A stretch of DNA of 64,000 nucleotides from Saprospiraceae bacterium (GCA_029251525.1 JAQXDE010000055.1:310001-374000), one strand, 5' to 3'. Shown: positions 37,381-46,345, numbered from the stretch's first letter. Notes: a model not told the origin generated them from the sequence alone. Translations and numbers: made by a program.

Positions 37381-37433
37381 AAACTAATATACTCATCTTA
37401 TAACCGATTTATCGGAAATGGTTATATTAGTTT
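37381..37433 (+). repeat. Nested inverted repeat, terminator-like
   Basis: An outer stem AAACTAATATA (37381-37391) pairs perfectly with 37423-37433. Inside lie CCGAT/ATCGG (37404-37408 with 37411-37415). A T run follows on the plus strand, although no plus-strand gene precedes it nearby. Rest of the gap is AT-rich and featureless. Confidence 0.45.
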
Positions 37434-37522
37434 TTGTTTGAGCTAGAAGCCGATGCTTTTAAAACAAGAGCCTTATTTCTTAGATGAAAAAGCACAATAG
37501 GAATTTTTTTCCTTTTTTAATG

Positions 37523-37557
37523 AAAAAAACCTACTCTTGGTGAAGAGTAGGTTTTTT
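37523..37557 (-). terminator. Strong terminator of the DUF1573 gene
   Basis: AAAAAACCTACTCTT (37524-37538) and its exact complement (37543-37557) enclose a GGTG loop. A and T runs make it bidirectional. It lies 45 nt past the stop at 37602. Confidence 0.85.
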
Positions 37558-37601
37558 CATTTTGATTTGTTTATTTATTGATCACCTAACTTAAACCAAA
37601 A

Positions 37602-38084
37602 TTACTGGCTTTTACCATTTGGATTGGATAAAATAGTTGGAGCTGCAGCAGGCACTGCTTCTGGCTGCTCTGCCTTTTTATTAACCATTCCTACAACTTT
37701 AAGTACTCTTTTTACATCTTTCCCTTCATTAGTATAAAGGGTTACAGTTTTATTGATTTTCCCCAACCTGTTAGTTGCATAACGGATTTTGATTTCTGAA
37801 GTCTCACCTGGAAGGATTGGTGCTTTTTCGTAAGTAGGAACCGTACAGCCACAACTTCCTTTAGCATTCTTTATTATCAATGGTTCATTCCCTGTATTGG
37901 TGAATGTAATAGTTCTAAATGGATCGGAATCTTGCTCGATTGTACCAAAGTCAACTGTTGTTGAAGATAAATCCATTGTCGGGCCGTCAACAGTTTCTGT
38001 TGCAGCAGCAGTAGATTGAACCTGTGCAAAAGAAATAGATACCGCAAAAGACAATAATGTTAATAAAGAGAATAATTTTTTCAT
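37602..38084 (-). CDS. DUF1573 domain protein, secreted
   Basis: 160 aa. Signal peptide (1-20, ending SFAQ) then a DUF1573 domain: VDFGTIEQDSD, ITFTNTGNEPLII, the GSCGCTVP cysteine motif, ILPGETSEIKI and a final VLKVVGMV strand. The low-complexity C-terminus (about 135-160) is rich in Ala, Pro and Glu. Exported, with no known enzyme activity. It has its own promoter and terminator. It is related to 3140-3505 but longer, and it lacks a paired thiol oxidoreductase. Confidence 0.85.
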   Translation of the reverse strand: MKKLFSLLTLLSFAVSISFAQVQSTAAATETVDGPTMDLSSTTVDFGTIEQDSDPFRTITFTNTGNEPLIIKNAKGSCGCTVPTYEKAPILPGETSEIKIRYATNRLGKINKTVTLYTNEGKDVKRVLKVVGMVNKKAEQPEAVPAAAPTILSNPNGKSQ

Positions 38085-38131
38085 TGAATTTTTAATTTAA
38101 TTATTTGATGCCATGAAATTGTATAACAAAA

Positions 38132-38139
38132 CAAAAATA
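38132..38139 (-). promoter_or_regulatory. Promoter -7 box for the DUF1573 gene
   Basis: Minus-strand TATTTTTG matches TAnnTTTG and lies 48 nt upstream of the ATG at 38084. Confidence 0.45.
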
Positions 38140-38347
38140 AAGATATATTTCCCAAAATGAAAGTTTATTTGTTGTTTATAAGGTTAATAACTTGTTAATA
38201 ATAAAATTTATTGATTTTAGGTAAACCCTTTTAAGAGGAAAGCAAACAGCAGCTAGCTATTTCTAATAATTCAAATCATTTAGCTTAAGGCAAATTTTAT
38301 GCCTTTGGAATTCGAGCGAAAAGTGTAAATTTTACCTCAATATTTTG

Positions 38348-38355
38348 TACTTTTG
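38348..38355 (+). promoter_or_regulatory. Promoter -7 box for the E1 dehydrogenase gene
   Basis: TACTTTTG fits TAnnTTTG exactly. It would give a long leader of about 170 nt to the ATG at 38534. The gap 38085-38533 otherwise holds a small AAGGCA/TGCCTT hairpin at 38287-38305 and AT-rich sequence. Confidence 0.5.
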
Positions 38356-38533
38356 TAATCAATTCAAGATCAGACCAACAACTTCTTTTATTTATTTTTC
38401 ACCAATAAAAAAATAGCGAATTTTATACTTTCTAAGTGTAAGTTACTGCAATAATGTTGGGTATTTTTTCATTGCATTTTTTTAATTGAGTTTTTTGGGA
38501 AAAATTTGTTAAAAAATAAAATCGTTTCACCTC

Positions 38534-40951
38534 ATGATCGACAATCTTATATTAAAATCAATTACAAAAAAAGGGAAAAAAGAAAATACACTTCGTTCAG
38601 AGGCTCTTGAAGATTTTTGGACATGCCTTGTAAGCCGAGAAGCATCTTTAATGGCTCGAAAAGAGGTTCTAACTGGAAAAGCTAAGTTTGGAATTACTGG
38701 TGATGGAAAGGAAGTCCCTCAGGTTGCCTTAGCTCGTGCATTCAAAAAAGGAGATTGGCGGTCTGGGTATTATCGAGATCAAACTTTTATGTTTGCAATG
38801 GGATTGAGTTCTGTGGAAGCGTTTTTTGCACAATTGTATGCTGATCCAGATAATGATCCTTTCTCAGGTGGTCGCCAAATGAATAGTCATTACTCGACAA
38901 ATCTTTTTGATGAAAAAGGAGATTGGTTAGATCATAAGGATTTGTACAATGTTTCATCTGACATTTCTTCGACTGCTGGACAAATGGCGAGAGCCCTTGG
39001 TTTAGCATTGGCCTCAAAAAAATATCGAGAATCCAAGGTTTTAAAAAATACTCAATTTTCCAATAAAGGGAATGAAATAAGTTGGGTTACAATAGGTGAT
39101 GCTAGTACCTCCGAGGGTATATTTTGGGAAACCATTAATGCTGCTGGAGTTCAAAAATTGCCAATGGCAGTTTGTGTTTGGGATGATGGATACGGGATTT
39201 CAGTTCCAAAAAAGTATCAGACCACAAAGGGGGATATATCTACTTTACTTGAAGGGTTTCGTATAAATGAAGAAGGTGTAGGGTACAATATGTATAATGT
39301 GAAAGGATGGGATTATAAAGGTCTCCGCGATATGTTTAATAAAGGTGCAGAAACCATGCGGGAAAATCATAATCCGGCTCTTTTTCATGTGGATGAGTTG
39401 ACTCAGCCACAAGGTCATTCAACTTCAGGATCGCATGAAAGGTACAAATCAAAAGAGAGGTTGAATTGGGAGCAAGAAAATGATTGTCTTAAGCGAATGG
39501 AGGAGTGGATGATTGACCAAAAATACATTTCCCAAGAAGACGTAGAAATACTCCGGGAAAATGCTAAACAATATGTAAAGGAAGCAAAGAATAATGCTTG
39601 GAAAATGTTTATTGATCCAATTAAAATTGAGATTCAAACACTTTCTGAAATGTACACTCAATTGCAAAATGAAGTGCAAAATCCAGAAGAAGTTCATTCG
39701 ATCCACAAATCGATGAATAATCTTTTTAGTCCAATGATTTCGGAGATTCTTGCTAATGCAAGGAAAATGTTATTCGCAACTATCGGAGCAGATAGTAATG
39801 CTCGTGAAAATATTGTTTTGTGGATTGAACGAGTAGAGCAACTAGGTGATGAAAGATATCATACTCACCTTTACAGTAATTCACCAAAGTCAGCATTAAG
39901 AGTTCCTGTGATTCCGCCGGTTTATACGGAGAAATCACCAAAGTTAAATGGTTTCGAAGTGTTGAATAAGTGTTTTGATAAAGCGTTAAAGCGCTTGCCT
40001 GAAATGTTTGCTTTTGGAGAGGATGTTGGACATATTGGGGATGTAAATCAAGGGTTTGCTGGGTTGCAAGAAAAGTATGGAGTTGAACGAATCTTTGATA
40101 CAGGAATTAGAGAGTGGAGTATCATGGGGCAAGCAATAGGAATGTCAATGAGAGGAATGAGACCTATAGCTGAAATTCAATATTTAGACTATTTAATTTA
40201 TGGTTTGGAGCCATTGACAGATGATCTAGCAACGATGCGATGGAGAAGTAATAATTTGCAACAGGCACCCGCTATAATTCGGACGAGAGGGCACAGGCTA
40301 GAAGGAGTATGGCATGCAGGATCTCCAATTGGTATGATAATAAATTCTCTAAGAGGGATGTATGTTTTGACTCCTCGAAATATGACCCAAGCAGCAGGGT
40401 TTTATAATACCCTTTTGCAATCTGATGATCCAGCAATTGTGATTGAATGTTTGAATGGGTACAGATTGAAAGAATCTTTGCCTGATAATATTGATAAATT
40501 TACCGTTCCACTGGGTGTTCCTGAAATTATGCAAAAGGGTTCAGATGTAACTCTAGTTACATATGGCTCATGTGTGAGAATTGCTCAGGCAGGAATTGCT
40601 CAATTGGAGAAACAGAATATTTCAGTTGAACTAATTGATGTCCAAACATTATTACCTTTTGATTTGGAGCATCAGATTGTGGAATCTATTAAAAAAACAA
40701 ATAGAGTGGTTTTTTTAGATGAAGATTTTCCTGGTGGAGCATCTGCTTATATGATGCAAGAAGTTCTGGAAAAACAAGAAGGGTATGCATATTTAGATGC
40801 TCAACCTTTGACTATAACCGCTCATCCAAATCGATCTCCTTATGGTTCAGACGGTGATTATTTTTCAAAACCCAACGCAGAAGATGTTTTTGAGGTTATA
40901 TATAATATGATGCGAGATGGGGAGCCTGATAGATTTTTAGAAATTCGATAA
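38534..40951 (+). CDS. 2-oxo acid dehydrogenase E1, fused alpha and beta subunits
   Basis: 805 aa in one chain. The alpha half (about 1-400) has the thiamine-diphosphate motif GDASTSEG at 188-195 with NAAGVQKLP after it. The beta half (about 440-805) has FGEDVGHIGDVNQGF, then IREWSIMGQAIGMSMRG and the final strand DEDFPGGASAYMMQ. It decarboxylates a 2-oxo acid and passes the acyl group to lipoyl-E2. The fusion is common in Bacteroidota and is closest in pattern to branched-chain 2-oxoacid or pyruvate dehydrogenase E1; I cannot tell which. No E2 or E3 gene is adjacent. Confidence 0.9.
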   Translation: MIDNLILKSITKKGKKENTLRSEALEDFWTCLVSREASLMARKEVLTGKAKFGITGDGKEVPQVALARAFKKGDWRSGYYRDQTFMFAMGLSSVEAFFAQLYADPDNDPFSGGRQMNSHYSTNLFDEKGDWLDHKDLYNVSSDISSTAGQMARALGLALASKKYRESKVLKNTQFSNKGNEISWVTIGDASTSEGIFWETINAAGVQKLPMAVCVWDDGYGISVPKKYQTTKGDISTLLEGFRINEEGVGYNMYNVKGWDYKGLRDMFNKGAETMRENHNPALFHVDELTQPQGHSTSGSHERYKSKERLNWEQENDCLKRMEEWMIDQKYISQEDVEILRENAKQYVKEAKNNAWKMFIDPIKIEIQTLSEMYTQLQNEVQNPEEVHSIHKSMNNLFSPMISEILANARKMLFATIGADSNARENIVLWIERVEQLGDERYHTHLYSNSPKSALRVPVIPPVYTEKSPKLNGFEVLNKCFDKALKRLPEMFAFGEDVGHIGDVNQGFAGLQEKYGVERIFDTGIREWSIMGQAIGMSMRGMRPIAEIQYLDYLIYGLEPLTDDLATMRWRSNNLQQAPAIIRTRGHRLEGVWHAGSPIGMIINSLRGMYVLTPRNMTQAAGFYNTLLQSDDPAIVIECLNGYRLKESLPDNIDKFTVPLGVPEIMQKGSDVTLVTYGSCVRIAQAGIAQLEKQNISVELIDVQTLLPFDLEHQIVESIKKTNRVVFLDEDFPGGASAYMMQEVLEKQEGYAYLDAQPLTITAHPNRSPYGSDGDYFSKPNAEDVFEVIYNMMRDGEPDRFLEIR

Positions 40952-41105
40952 TGGTTAAATAAGTAAAATATTATTTTTTTTCATCCTATTTGTCGAAAGA
41001 GAAAAGCCATGGTTGATATTAATACCATAGAATAAAATTTCTAGTTATTATTTCTCCATCAAAACATATGTTATTTTTTAGTCTTTTGCTTCACTAAAAA
41101 AAAAT

Positions 41106-41113
41106 TATATTTG
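41106..41113 (+). promoter_or_regulatory. Promoter -7 box for the glycosyltransferase gene
   Basis: TATATTTG matches TAnnTTTG exactly. It overlaps the upstream-most TTG (41111) of the open frame, so translation should begin downstream of it. Confidence 0.6.
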
Positions 41114-41161
41114 TCTTTGTGTCAATTAAAAAACAATAAAGTAACCATTAATTCTACTACC

Positions 41162-41899
41162 TTGTCAGATAGCATTGTCATAATACCTACCTACAATGAG
41201 AAAGAAAATATAGCCAAAATTATTGAGGCAGTGTTTTCTCTCAACAAATCTTTCCATATTCTGATTGTGGACGATGGTTCACCTGATGGGACTGCAACTA
41301 TTGTTAAAGAACTTCAATTTAAATATCCAAAATTACTTTTTATAGAGGAAAGAAGAGGAAAGCTGGGGTTGGGAACAGCCTATATTCATGGATTCAAATG
41401 GAGTTTGGATAGAGATTACGATTTTATTTATGAGATGGATGCAGATTTTTCTCATAACCCAAAAGATCTGGTTCGATTATATGATGCAGCTATAGATTGT
41501 GGAGGAATGTCTGTCGGGTCTAGATATGTTTCAGGGGGTAAATTAGAAAATTGGCCATGGGATAGGATTTTACTTTCCTATGGGGCATCTTTATATGTAA
41601 GAATGATTACCTGGATGCCTGTTAAAGATCCAACTGCCGGATTTGTTTGTTACTCTAGCCAAATTTTAGAAGAAATGGATTTTGATAAAATAAGATTCAT
41701 TGGATATGCTTTCCAAATTGAAATGAAATTTGCTACCCGGTCATTAGGATTTAAAATAGCAGAAGTCCCGATTACTTTTACTGATAGAGTAGAGGGTGAT
41801 TCTAAAATGCATGGTGGAATCATTAAAGAAGCAATTCTTGGGGTTTTAAATATGAAATGGAAAAGTTTTTTTAGTTCTTACACTAAATCTAAGTTGTAA
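41162..41899 (+). CDS. Polyprenol-phosphate mannosyltransferase-like GT2 glycosyltransferase
   Basis: About 245 aa from the TTG at 41162. This gives the family-typical start (M)SDSIVIIPTYNEKENI; the frame has no ATG before this, and the earlier TTG at 41111 lies in the promoter. GT2 motifs are clear: DDGSPDGT near 42 and the metal-binding DAD in EMDADFSHNP near 99, then KDPTAGF and RVEGDSKM. It resembles DPM1/Ppm1 dolichyl- or polyprenyl-phosphate-mannose synthases. No C-terminal GtrA membrane region. It should act at the cytoplasmic face of the membrane, and the sugar may be mannose or glucose. Confidence 0.8.
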   Translation: MSDSIVIIPTYNEKENIAKIIEAVFSLNKSFHILIVDDGSPDGTATIVKELQFKYPKLLFIEERRGKLGLGTAYIHGFKWSLDRDYDFIYEMDADFSHNPKDLVRLYDAAIDCGGMSVGSRYVSGGKLENWPWDRILLSYGASLYVRMITWMPVKDPTAGFVCYSSQILEEMDFDKIRFIGYAFQIEMKFATRSLGFKIAEVPITFTDRVEGDSKMHGGIIKEAILGVLNMKWKSFFSSYTKSKL

Positions 41900-41979
41900 A
41901 TTCTCACCTTAATCGAATCAGTTTTTTTACTTAATTGTCTTGCTTGGTTTTATTTTTGAATTTCATTTGAAAATTGTAT

Positions 41980-42003
41980 CCACAATTTCCCACCTCTGTC
42001 CAA
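41980..42003 (-). promoter_or_regulatory. Second MraZ-box-like repeat set, reversed
   Basis: On the minus strand the order is TTGGACAGAG, GTGGGAAATT, GTGGATACAA, three units at 10-bp spacing, the first degenerate. The segment GTGGnAAnTTGTGGAnA is shared with the forward set at 42301. It may be a second operator, or chance in a GTGG-containing region. Confidence 0.3.
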
Positions 42004-42180
42004 TTTTTGATCAAAAAATCCTATTGTTTTTTTTTCAATACATAAATAACTGTAAATCAATTATATATTTGATTGATTTCATCCTAAGTGAAGCTCAAAA
42101 AGCCACTTGATTTTCCTTTTTTTACAAAAAGAGTATTTTCTACCACCTTTTCCAACAACTTATTTTATCTAACTATTTCT

Positions 42181-42206
42181 AAAAAGTGAAAATTTGTTCA
42201 CTTTTT
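42181..42206. repeat. 10-bp perfect inverted repeat in the mraZ leader
   Basis: AAAAAGTGAA (42181-42190) and TTCACTTTTT (42197-42206) with a 6-nt loop. Each arm contains AAAGTG. It could terminate the upstream transcript, or be an extra binding site. The rest of the gap 41900-42402 is AT-rich. Confidence 0.55.
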
Positions 42207-42300
42207 AGTGATAATAAAATCATCATGACGACAAATTAACACTTATTTGATTATATAATTTAAAAGTTGTTAAATGTGGATAACTTTTTGGCAAAAAAAA

Positions 42301-42324
42301 GTGGCAGAAAGTGGTAATTTGTGG
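42301..42324 (+). promoter_or_regulatory. MraZ operator: three GTGG repeats at 10-bp spacing
   Basis: GTGGCAGAAA, GTGGTAATTT and GTGGACATTA begin at 42301, 42311 and 42321, exactly one helical turn apart, with AAA or TTT before each GTGG. Characterised MraZ operators are also direct repeats of a TGGGN/GTGG-type core at about 10-bp period just before mraZ. A lone GTGG lies at 42276. The repeats end 11 nt before the -7 box, so MraZ binding here would block RNA polymerase. Confidence 0.8.
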
Positions 42325-42334
42325 ACATTATTTA

Positions 42335-42342
42335 TACTTTTG
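42335..42342 (+). promoter_or_regulatory. Promoter -7 box of the dcw cluster
   Basis: TACTTTTG matches TAnnTTTG, 60 nt before the mraZ ATG. A TTTG at 42318 is closer than usual for a -33 element. Confidence 0.65.
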
Positions 42343-42402
42343 ATATATGTTCTACTGAAAAGAATTTCTTTTTCACATAATTTTTAAGAGTAAAAAATAA
42401 GA

Positions 42403-42885
42403 ATGCCTCAACTATTAGGAGAATATGATTGTAAACTTGATGCTAAAGGTAGGGTGAGAATGCCTTCCCCACTTCTTAAGCAATTGGGTGAACATGAAGA
42501 TGGAGAGGCCTTTGTTTTTGTTGTGAATAGGGGGATTGAAGATTGTTTGACTTTGTATCCAAAGGTAGTTTGGGATGAGGTAAGCGAGGAGGTGAATCAG
42601 CTGAATACATACGTGAAAAAGAACAGGGCATTTGTCCGGTATTTTTTTAGAGGTGCAACTGAATTGAATACAGATAGTTCTGATCGAATTAATTTGCCAA
42701 GAAAATTATTGGAATATGCTGGGATTGAAAAAGAATTAGTGTTGTTTGCTCATACTAATAAAATTGAAATTTGGGCAAAAGATAAATATGATGGGGTTCT
42801 AGAAGAAGAACCTGAAGATTTCTCCGACCTGGCAGAAGAGGTTATGGGGAAGGTCAATAAAGGGACTTCGCCTGAAGAGGCTTAA
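42403..42885 (+). CDS. mraZ: MraZ transcriptional regulator, first gene of dcw
   Basis: 160 aa. Two SpoVT-AbrB-like half-domains each carry the DxxxR motif: DAKGR at about 14-18 and DSSDR near 91-95. The protein forms a ring that binds repeated sites and represses its own operon in E. coli and mycoplasmas. An acidic C-terminal tail (about 130-150, EEEPEDFSDLAEE) is longer than in E. coli. It sits at the head of the division and cell wall cluster, 36 nt before rsmH, with matching repeats at 42301-42324. Confidence 0.95.
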   Translation: MPQLLGEYDCKLDAKGRVRMPSPLLKQLGEHEDGEAFVFVVNRGIEDCLTLYPKVVWDEVSEEVNQLNTYVKKNRAFVRYFFRGATELNTDSSDRINLPRKLLEYAGIEKELVLFAHTNKIEIWAKDKYDGVLEEEPEDFSDLAEEVMGKVNKGTSPEEA

Positions 42886-42921
42886 GTTTTACGAAAAAAC
42901 CAATAACCAACTTTAAACCTT

Positions 42922-43839
42922 ATGACCTATCATGACCCTGTACTAAAGGATGAAAGTATAAATGCTTTGATGATAATGCCAAGTAGTATTTTTGTGGACG
43001 CTACTTTTGGTGGAGGAGGACACACTAAAGCAATACTTGAAAGGCTGGATGAAAACAGTCGGCTTTTTGGCTTCGATCAAGATGAAGACGTTCTACCGAA
43101 CCTGCCAAATGATGATCGGTTTACATTTGTTCATCACAATTTCAAGTACTTAAAACGATTTTTAAAACTTCATGGCGTAACAGAGGTGAATGGAATTTTA
43201 GCGGATTTAGGAGTTTCGTCACATCAATTAAATGAGGCCGAAAGAGGCTTTTCATATAGGTTCGATGCTGAACTTGACATGCGGATGAATCAACAGGATG
43301 CACTTTCAGCTAAAGAATTAGTGAATTCATATTCTGCTGATGAATTGCAAAGAGTTTTTAGTGATTATGGTGAAGTTCGTAATTCTAAAACACTTGCTGA
43401 AGCAATAGTCAAAGAAAGACAATTGAAACCAATTGTAACTACTAGCGATTTTTTAAGAGTAGCAGATCCATATATCAGAGGGCAAAGATTACGCTATTTG
43501 TCGCAGGTGTTTCAAGCAATAAGGATTGAGGTAAATGATGAAATGGGTGTTTTAAAAACTTTTCTTCAAGAATCGTTAGAAGTATTGAAGCCTGGAGGAC
43601 GGCTGGTAGTTATCACTTATCATTCAATTGAAGACCGGTTTGTAAAGAAGTTTTTAAAAGCGGGAAATTTTGAAGGAGAACCTGAAAAAGATTTTTTTGG
43701 TAATATTTATCGCCCATTCAAAGTCATCACAAAGAAACCATTACTTCCTTCAAAGGAGGAGATAAAATTAAATCCAAGAGCAAGAAGTGCAAGTTTAAGG
43801 GTGGCGGAAAAAGTAGAAGATAATAGAAAAAATGGCTAA
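42922..43839 (+). CDS. rsmH: 16S rRNA (cytosine-1402 N4) methyltransferase
   Basis: 305 aa, normal length. SAM loop VDATFGGGGHT at about 25-35, DFG-like DQDEDV, then ILADLGVSSHQL and the ERGFSYR segment. C-terminal VVITYHSIEDRFVK is the family signature. It methylates C1402 of 16S rRNA at the P site. Starts 36 nt after mraZ, and its stop overlaps the next gene by 8 nt. Confidence 0.97.
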   Translation: MTYHDPVLKDESINALMIMPSSIFVDATFGGGGHTKAILERLDENSRLFGFDQDEDVLPNLPNDDRFTFVHHNFKYLKRFLKLHGVTEVNGILADLGVSSHQLNEAERGFSYRFDAELDMRMNQQDALSAKELVNSYSADELQRVFSDYGEVRNSKTLAEAIVKERQLKPIVTTSDFLRVADPYIRGQRLRYLSQVFQAIRIEVNDEMGVLKTFLQESLEVLKPGGRLVVITYHSIEDRFVKKFLKAGNFEGEPEKDFFGNIYRPFKVITKKPLLPSKEEIKLNPRARSASLRVAEKVEDNRKNG

Positions 43840-44179
43840 GAATAAACCTAAAGAATTAAAAGAGTATTTGACGCTAGATTTTAGCGCAGAAACGGTTTTA
43901 AAAAATTTACCATTTATTTTGTTTTTAGGATTTATTGGGATGATGTATATAATGAATGCACATTATTCTGAAAAAAAATTGTGGCAGATTCAAAAGTACG
44001 AAAATGAAATTGAGGAATTAAAATGGGAGTATGATGCGATTAAAGCGAACTTAATGTATCAAACTAAACAGTCTGAAGTGGCAAAAGTATTAGGAGGTAT
44101 TGGGTTGAAAAATTCAGCTTCTACTCCAAAAAGAATAATTGTGAAAAAGGGAATTGAGATAAAAACTAAAGAGAAATAA
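43832..44179 (+). CDS. ftsL: FtsL-like divisome protein
   Basis: 115 aa. Basic N-terminus, one membrane helix at about 26-43 (LPFILFLGFIGMMYIM), then a coiled-coil-like stretch (about 50-85, LWQIQKYENEIEELKWEYDAIK). That topology and its position between rsmH and ftsI mark it as FtsL-like; sequence is poorly conserved in this family. It should link FtsQ and FtsW/FtsI in the divisome. It overlaps rsmH by 8 nt. Confidence 0.85.
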   Translation: MAKNKPKELKEYLTLDFSAETVLKNLPFILFLGFIGMMYIMNAHYSEKKLWQIQKYENEIEELKWEYDAIKANLMYQTKQSEVAKVLGGIGLKNSASTPKRIIVKKGIEIKTKEK

Positions 44180-44224
44180 ATTTCTCAAATCTCAAAACCA
44201 AAAAAATCTCAATACTCAAAAAAA

Positions 44225-46345
44225 ATGAGTCAGAATAAAAATGAAGTTTTATATCGCGTTTATATAGTATTGGGATTGTTGGTGGTTTTCGCGGGATTCA
44301 TATTTTATAATGCTGTAAAAATAAATGTACTGGAAGGTGATAAGTGGAGAAAAGAAGGTGAGAAAGATCATTTTCGAAACCATGTAGTGAAAGCCAGTAG
44401 AGGAAATATAATAACAGAAGATGGTGCATTATTGGCATCTTCGCTCCCGTTCTTTGACATATTTTTTGATTTGACAAGACCCTCGCAAGGGTTGTGGACA
44501 AATTCTAATCTTGATTCATTAGTGGATGGCTTGATGCCATATGTCATTGATGATTTCAATATGACCAATTTAGCATTCAGAGATTCTTTAATTAAAGCTA
44601 GAAATGCTGGTAAGCAATATATGCTTATAAAGAGAGATGTTTCTTATGCAGATTATGAAGAGATAAAGCAATTACCAATTTTTAGAAGAGGTCAAATGGC
44701 AGGTGGGTTTATTGCTGAGGAAAAGTTTAAAAGAGAAAGTCCATATGGAATGTTAGCTCTGAGAACTTTGGGTTACGTTCGAAATAATCGAATGGTCGGC
44801 TTGGAAGGTTGGTTTGACAAAGAGCTAAAAGGTTCTGATGGAAAAAAGTTAAAAGTTTACGAAGCTGCTTCTAAAATTTTGGTGCCAGTTGATGATTTAA
44901 ATTCAATTAAGCCAAAAAGTGGTAACGATATTGTCACCACTCTTGATGTTAATATTCAAGATGTAGTGCAAAAGGCATTGCTTCGAGGAATGGAACATCA
45001 TGATGCTGAGGATGGAACAGCTATAGTTATGGAGGTGAAAACTGGGAAAATTAGAGCCATGTCTAATGTCGGGAAAACCACCAAAGGATGGTACGAAAAT
45101 TATAACCATGCAATTGGAACAAAGGTAGAACCCGGTTCAACTTTTAAACTTGCTTCTATGATGGCCCTTTTGGAAGATGGATACATTGATTTAGATGATT
45201 CAATAAATCTGGAACAAGGACTATATACTTTTTACGAAGAAGAAATGCGAGATGCTTCTTTTCATCAATTAGATTCAACTACGATTAGAAAAGCATTTGA
45301 AATTTCATCAAATGTCGGAGTGGCAAAATTAATTCAAAGATATTACGGAGATACAGATGAGGCATCAAAATTTATTCAGCATCTAAAAGATTTTAGATTA
45401 GACCAAATAGTTGGTATTGAACTTAATGGTGAAGCTAAACCATATATAAAAGAAGCTTACAATGAAGATGATAGTTGGAGTGGAATTTCATTACCATGGA
45501 TGTCAATCGGTTATGAGGTAGAATTAACGCCTTTACAAATGTTGACTTTTTATAATGCAGTTGCTAATGATGGAAGAATGATGAAGCCATATTTAGTAAC
45601 TCAAGTTCAGCAATTTGGAGAAGCATTAAAAACTTTCAAGCCAACTGTAATAAAGAAAGAAATTGCAAGGCCAGAAACGATTCAAAAGGTAAAAGAGCTT
45701 TTGGAAGGAGTTGTTAAAACTGGGACAGCAAAGAAATTAAAATCAAATCGGTATCAATTTGCAGGTAAAACAGGAACCGCTCAAATTAATTACTACAAAT
45801 TTGATCAACGGGACAATATCAAATATCGCGCATCTTTTGTTGGGTATTTTCCAGCTGAAGATCCAATCTATTCTTGCATTGTAGTTGTAACTGAACCTCG
45901 AAAAAGTGGTAGATATGGTTCAGAAGTCGCAGGACCAATTTTTAGACAGATTGCGGATAAATGTTTTATCCAACAAAAAGAATTATATCCAAAAGGAAAT
46001 GAGCGAAAAAAGGTTTTAACTAAAAATCAATTGCCACAACTAGATGTAGGTTATAGGAAAGATGTAGATAAGATTTTGAAGAATCTGAAATTAATACATA
46101 CTGATAGTGGAGTGAAAAATTGGGCAGTTTTGACTGCAGATACAGATACAATTCATATAGCTCCTCGGTATATTAGTCGAGATTTAGTGCCAAATGTAGT
46201 TGGGATGGGATTGAGAGATGCACTTTACATTTTAGAAAATTTAGGATTGAAAGTAACATTTCAAGGGGCTGGGAAAGTTGTCCAACAGTCGCTCAAAGGC
46301 GGTACAAAGATCAGAGGGCAAAAGATAAATTTAAAACTAAGATAA
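44225..46345 (+). CDS. ftsI: Division-specific transpeptidase (PBP, FtsI) with PASTA domain
   Basis: 706 aa. Membrane anchor at about 10-30, PBP dimer/pedestal domain to about 230, then the transpeptidase with GSTFK (nucleophile Ser305), SSN (361-363) and KTGTA (Lys515). A C-terminal PASTA-like domain (about 650-706, VPNVVGMGLRDALYILE) is as in the Bacteroidota and SpoVD-type enzymes. It cross-links septal peptidoglycan in complex with FtsW. It starts 45 nt after ftsL. A 235-nt gap follows with a 14-bp palindrome. Confidence 0.95.
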   Translation: MSQNKNEVLYRVYIVLGLLVVFAGFIFYNAVKINVLEGDKWRKEGEKDHFRNHVVKASRGNIITEDGALLASSLPFFDIFFDLTRPSQGLWTNSNLDSLVDGLMPYVIDDFNMTNLAFRDSLIKARNAGKQYMLIKRDVSYADYEEIKQLPIFRRGQMAGGFIAEEKFKRESPYGMLALRTLGYVRNNRMVGLEGWFDKELKGSDGKKLKVYEAASKILVPVDDLNSIKPKSGNDIVTTLDVNIQDVVQKALLRGMEHHDAEDGTAIVMEVKTGKIRAMSNVGKTTKGWYENYNHAIGTKVEPGSTFKLASMMALLEDGYIDLDDSINLEQGLYTFYEEEMRDASFHQLDSTTIRKAFEISSNVGVAKLIQRYYGDTDEASKFIQHLKDFRLDQIVGIELNGEAKPYIKEAYNEDDSWSGISLPWMSIGYEVELTPLQMLTFYNAVANDGRMMKPYLVTQVQQFGEALKTFKPTVIKKEIARPETIQKVKELLEGVVKTGTAKKLKSNRYQFAGKTGTAQINYYKFDQRDNIKYRASFVGYFPAEDPIYSCIVVVTEPRKSGRYGSEVAGPIFRQIADKCFIQQKELYPKGNERKKVLTKNQLPQLDVGYRKDVDKILKNLKLIHTDSGVKNWAVLTADTDTIHIAPRYISRDLVPNVVGMGLRDALYILENLGLKVTFQGAGKVVQQSLKGGTKIRGQKINLKLR

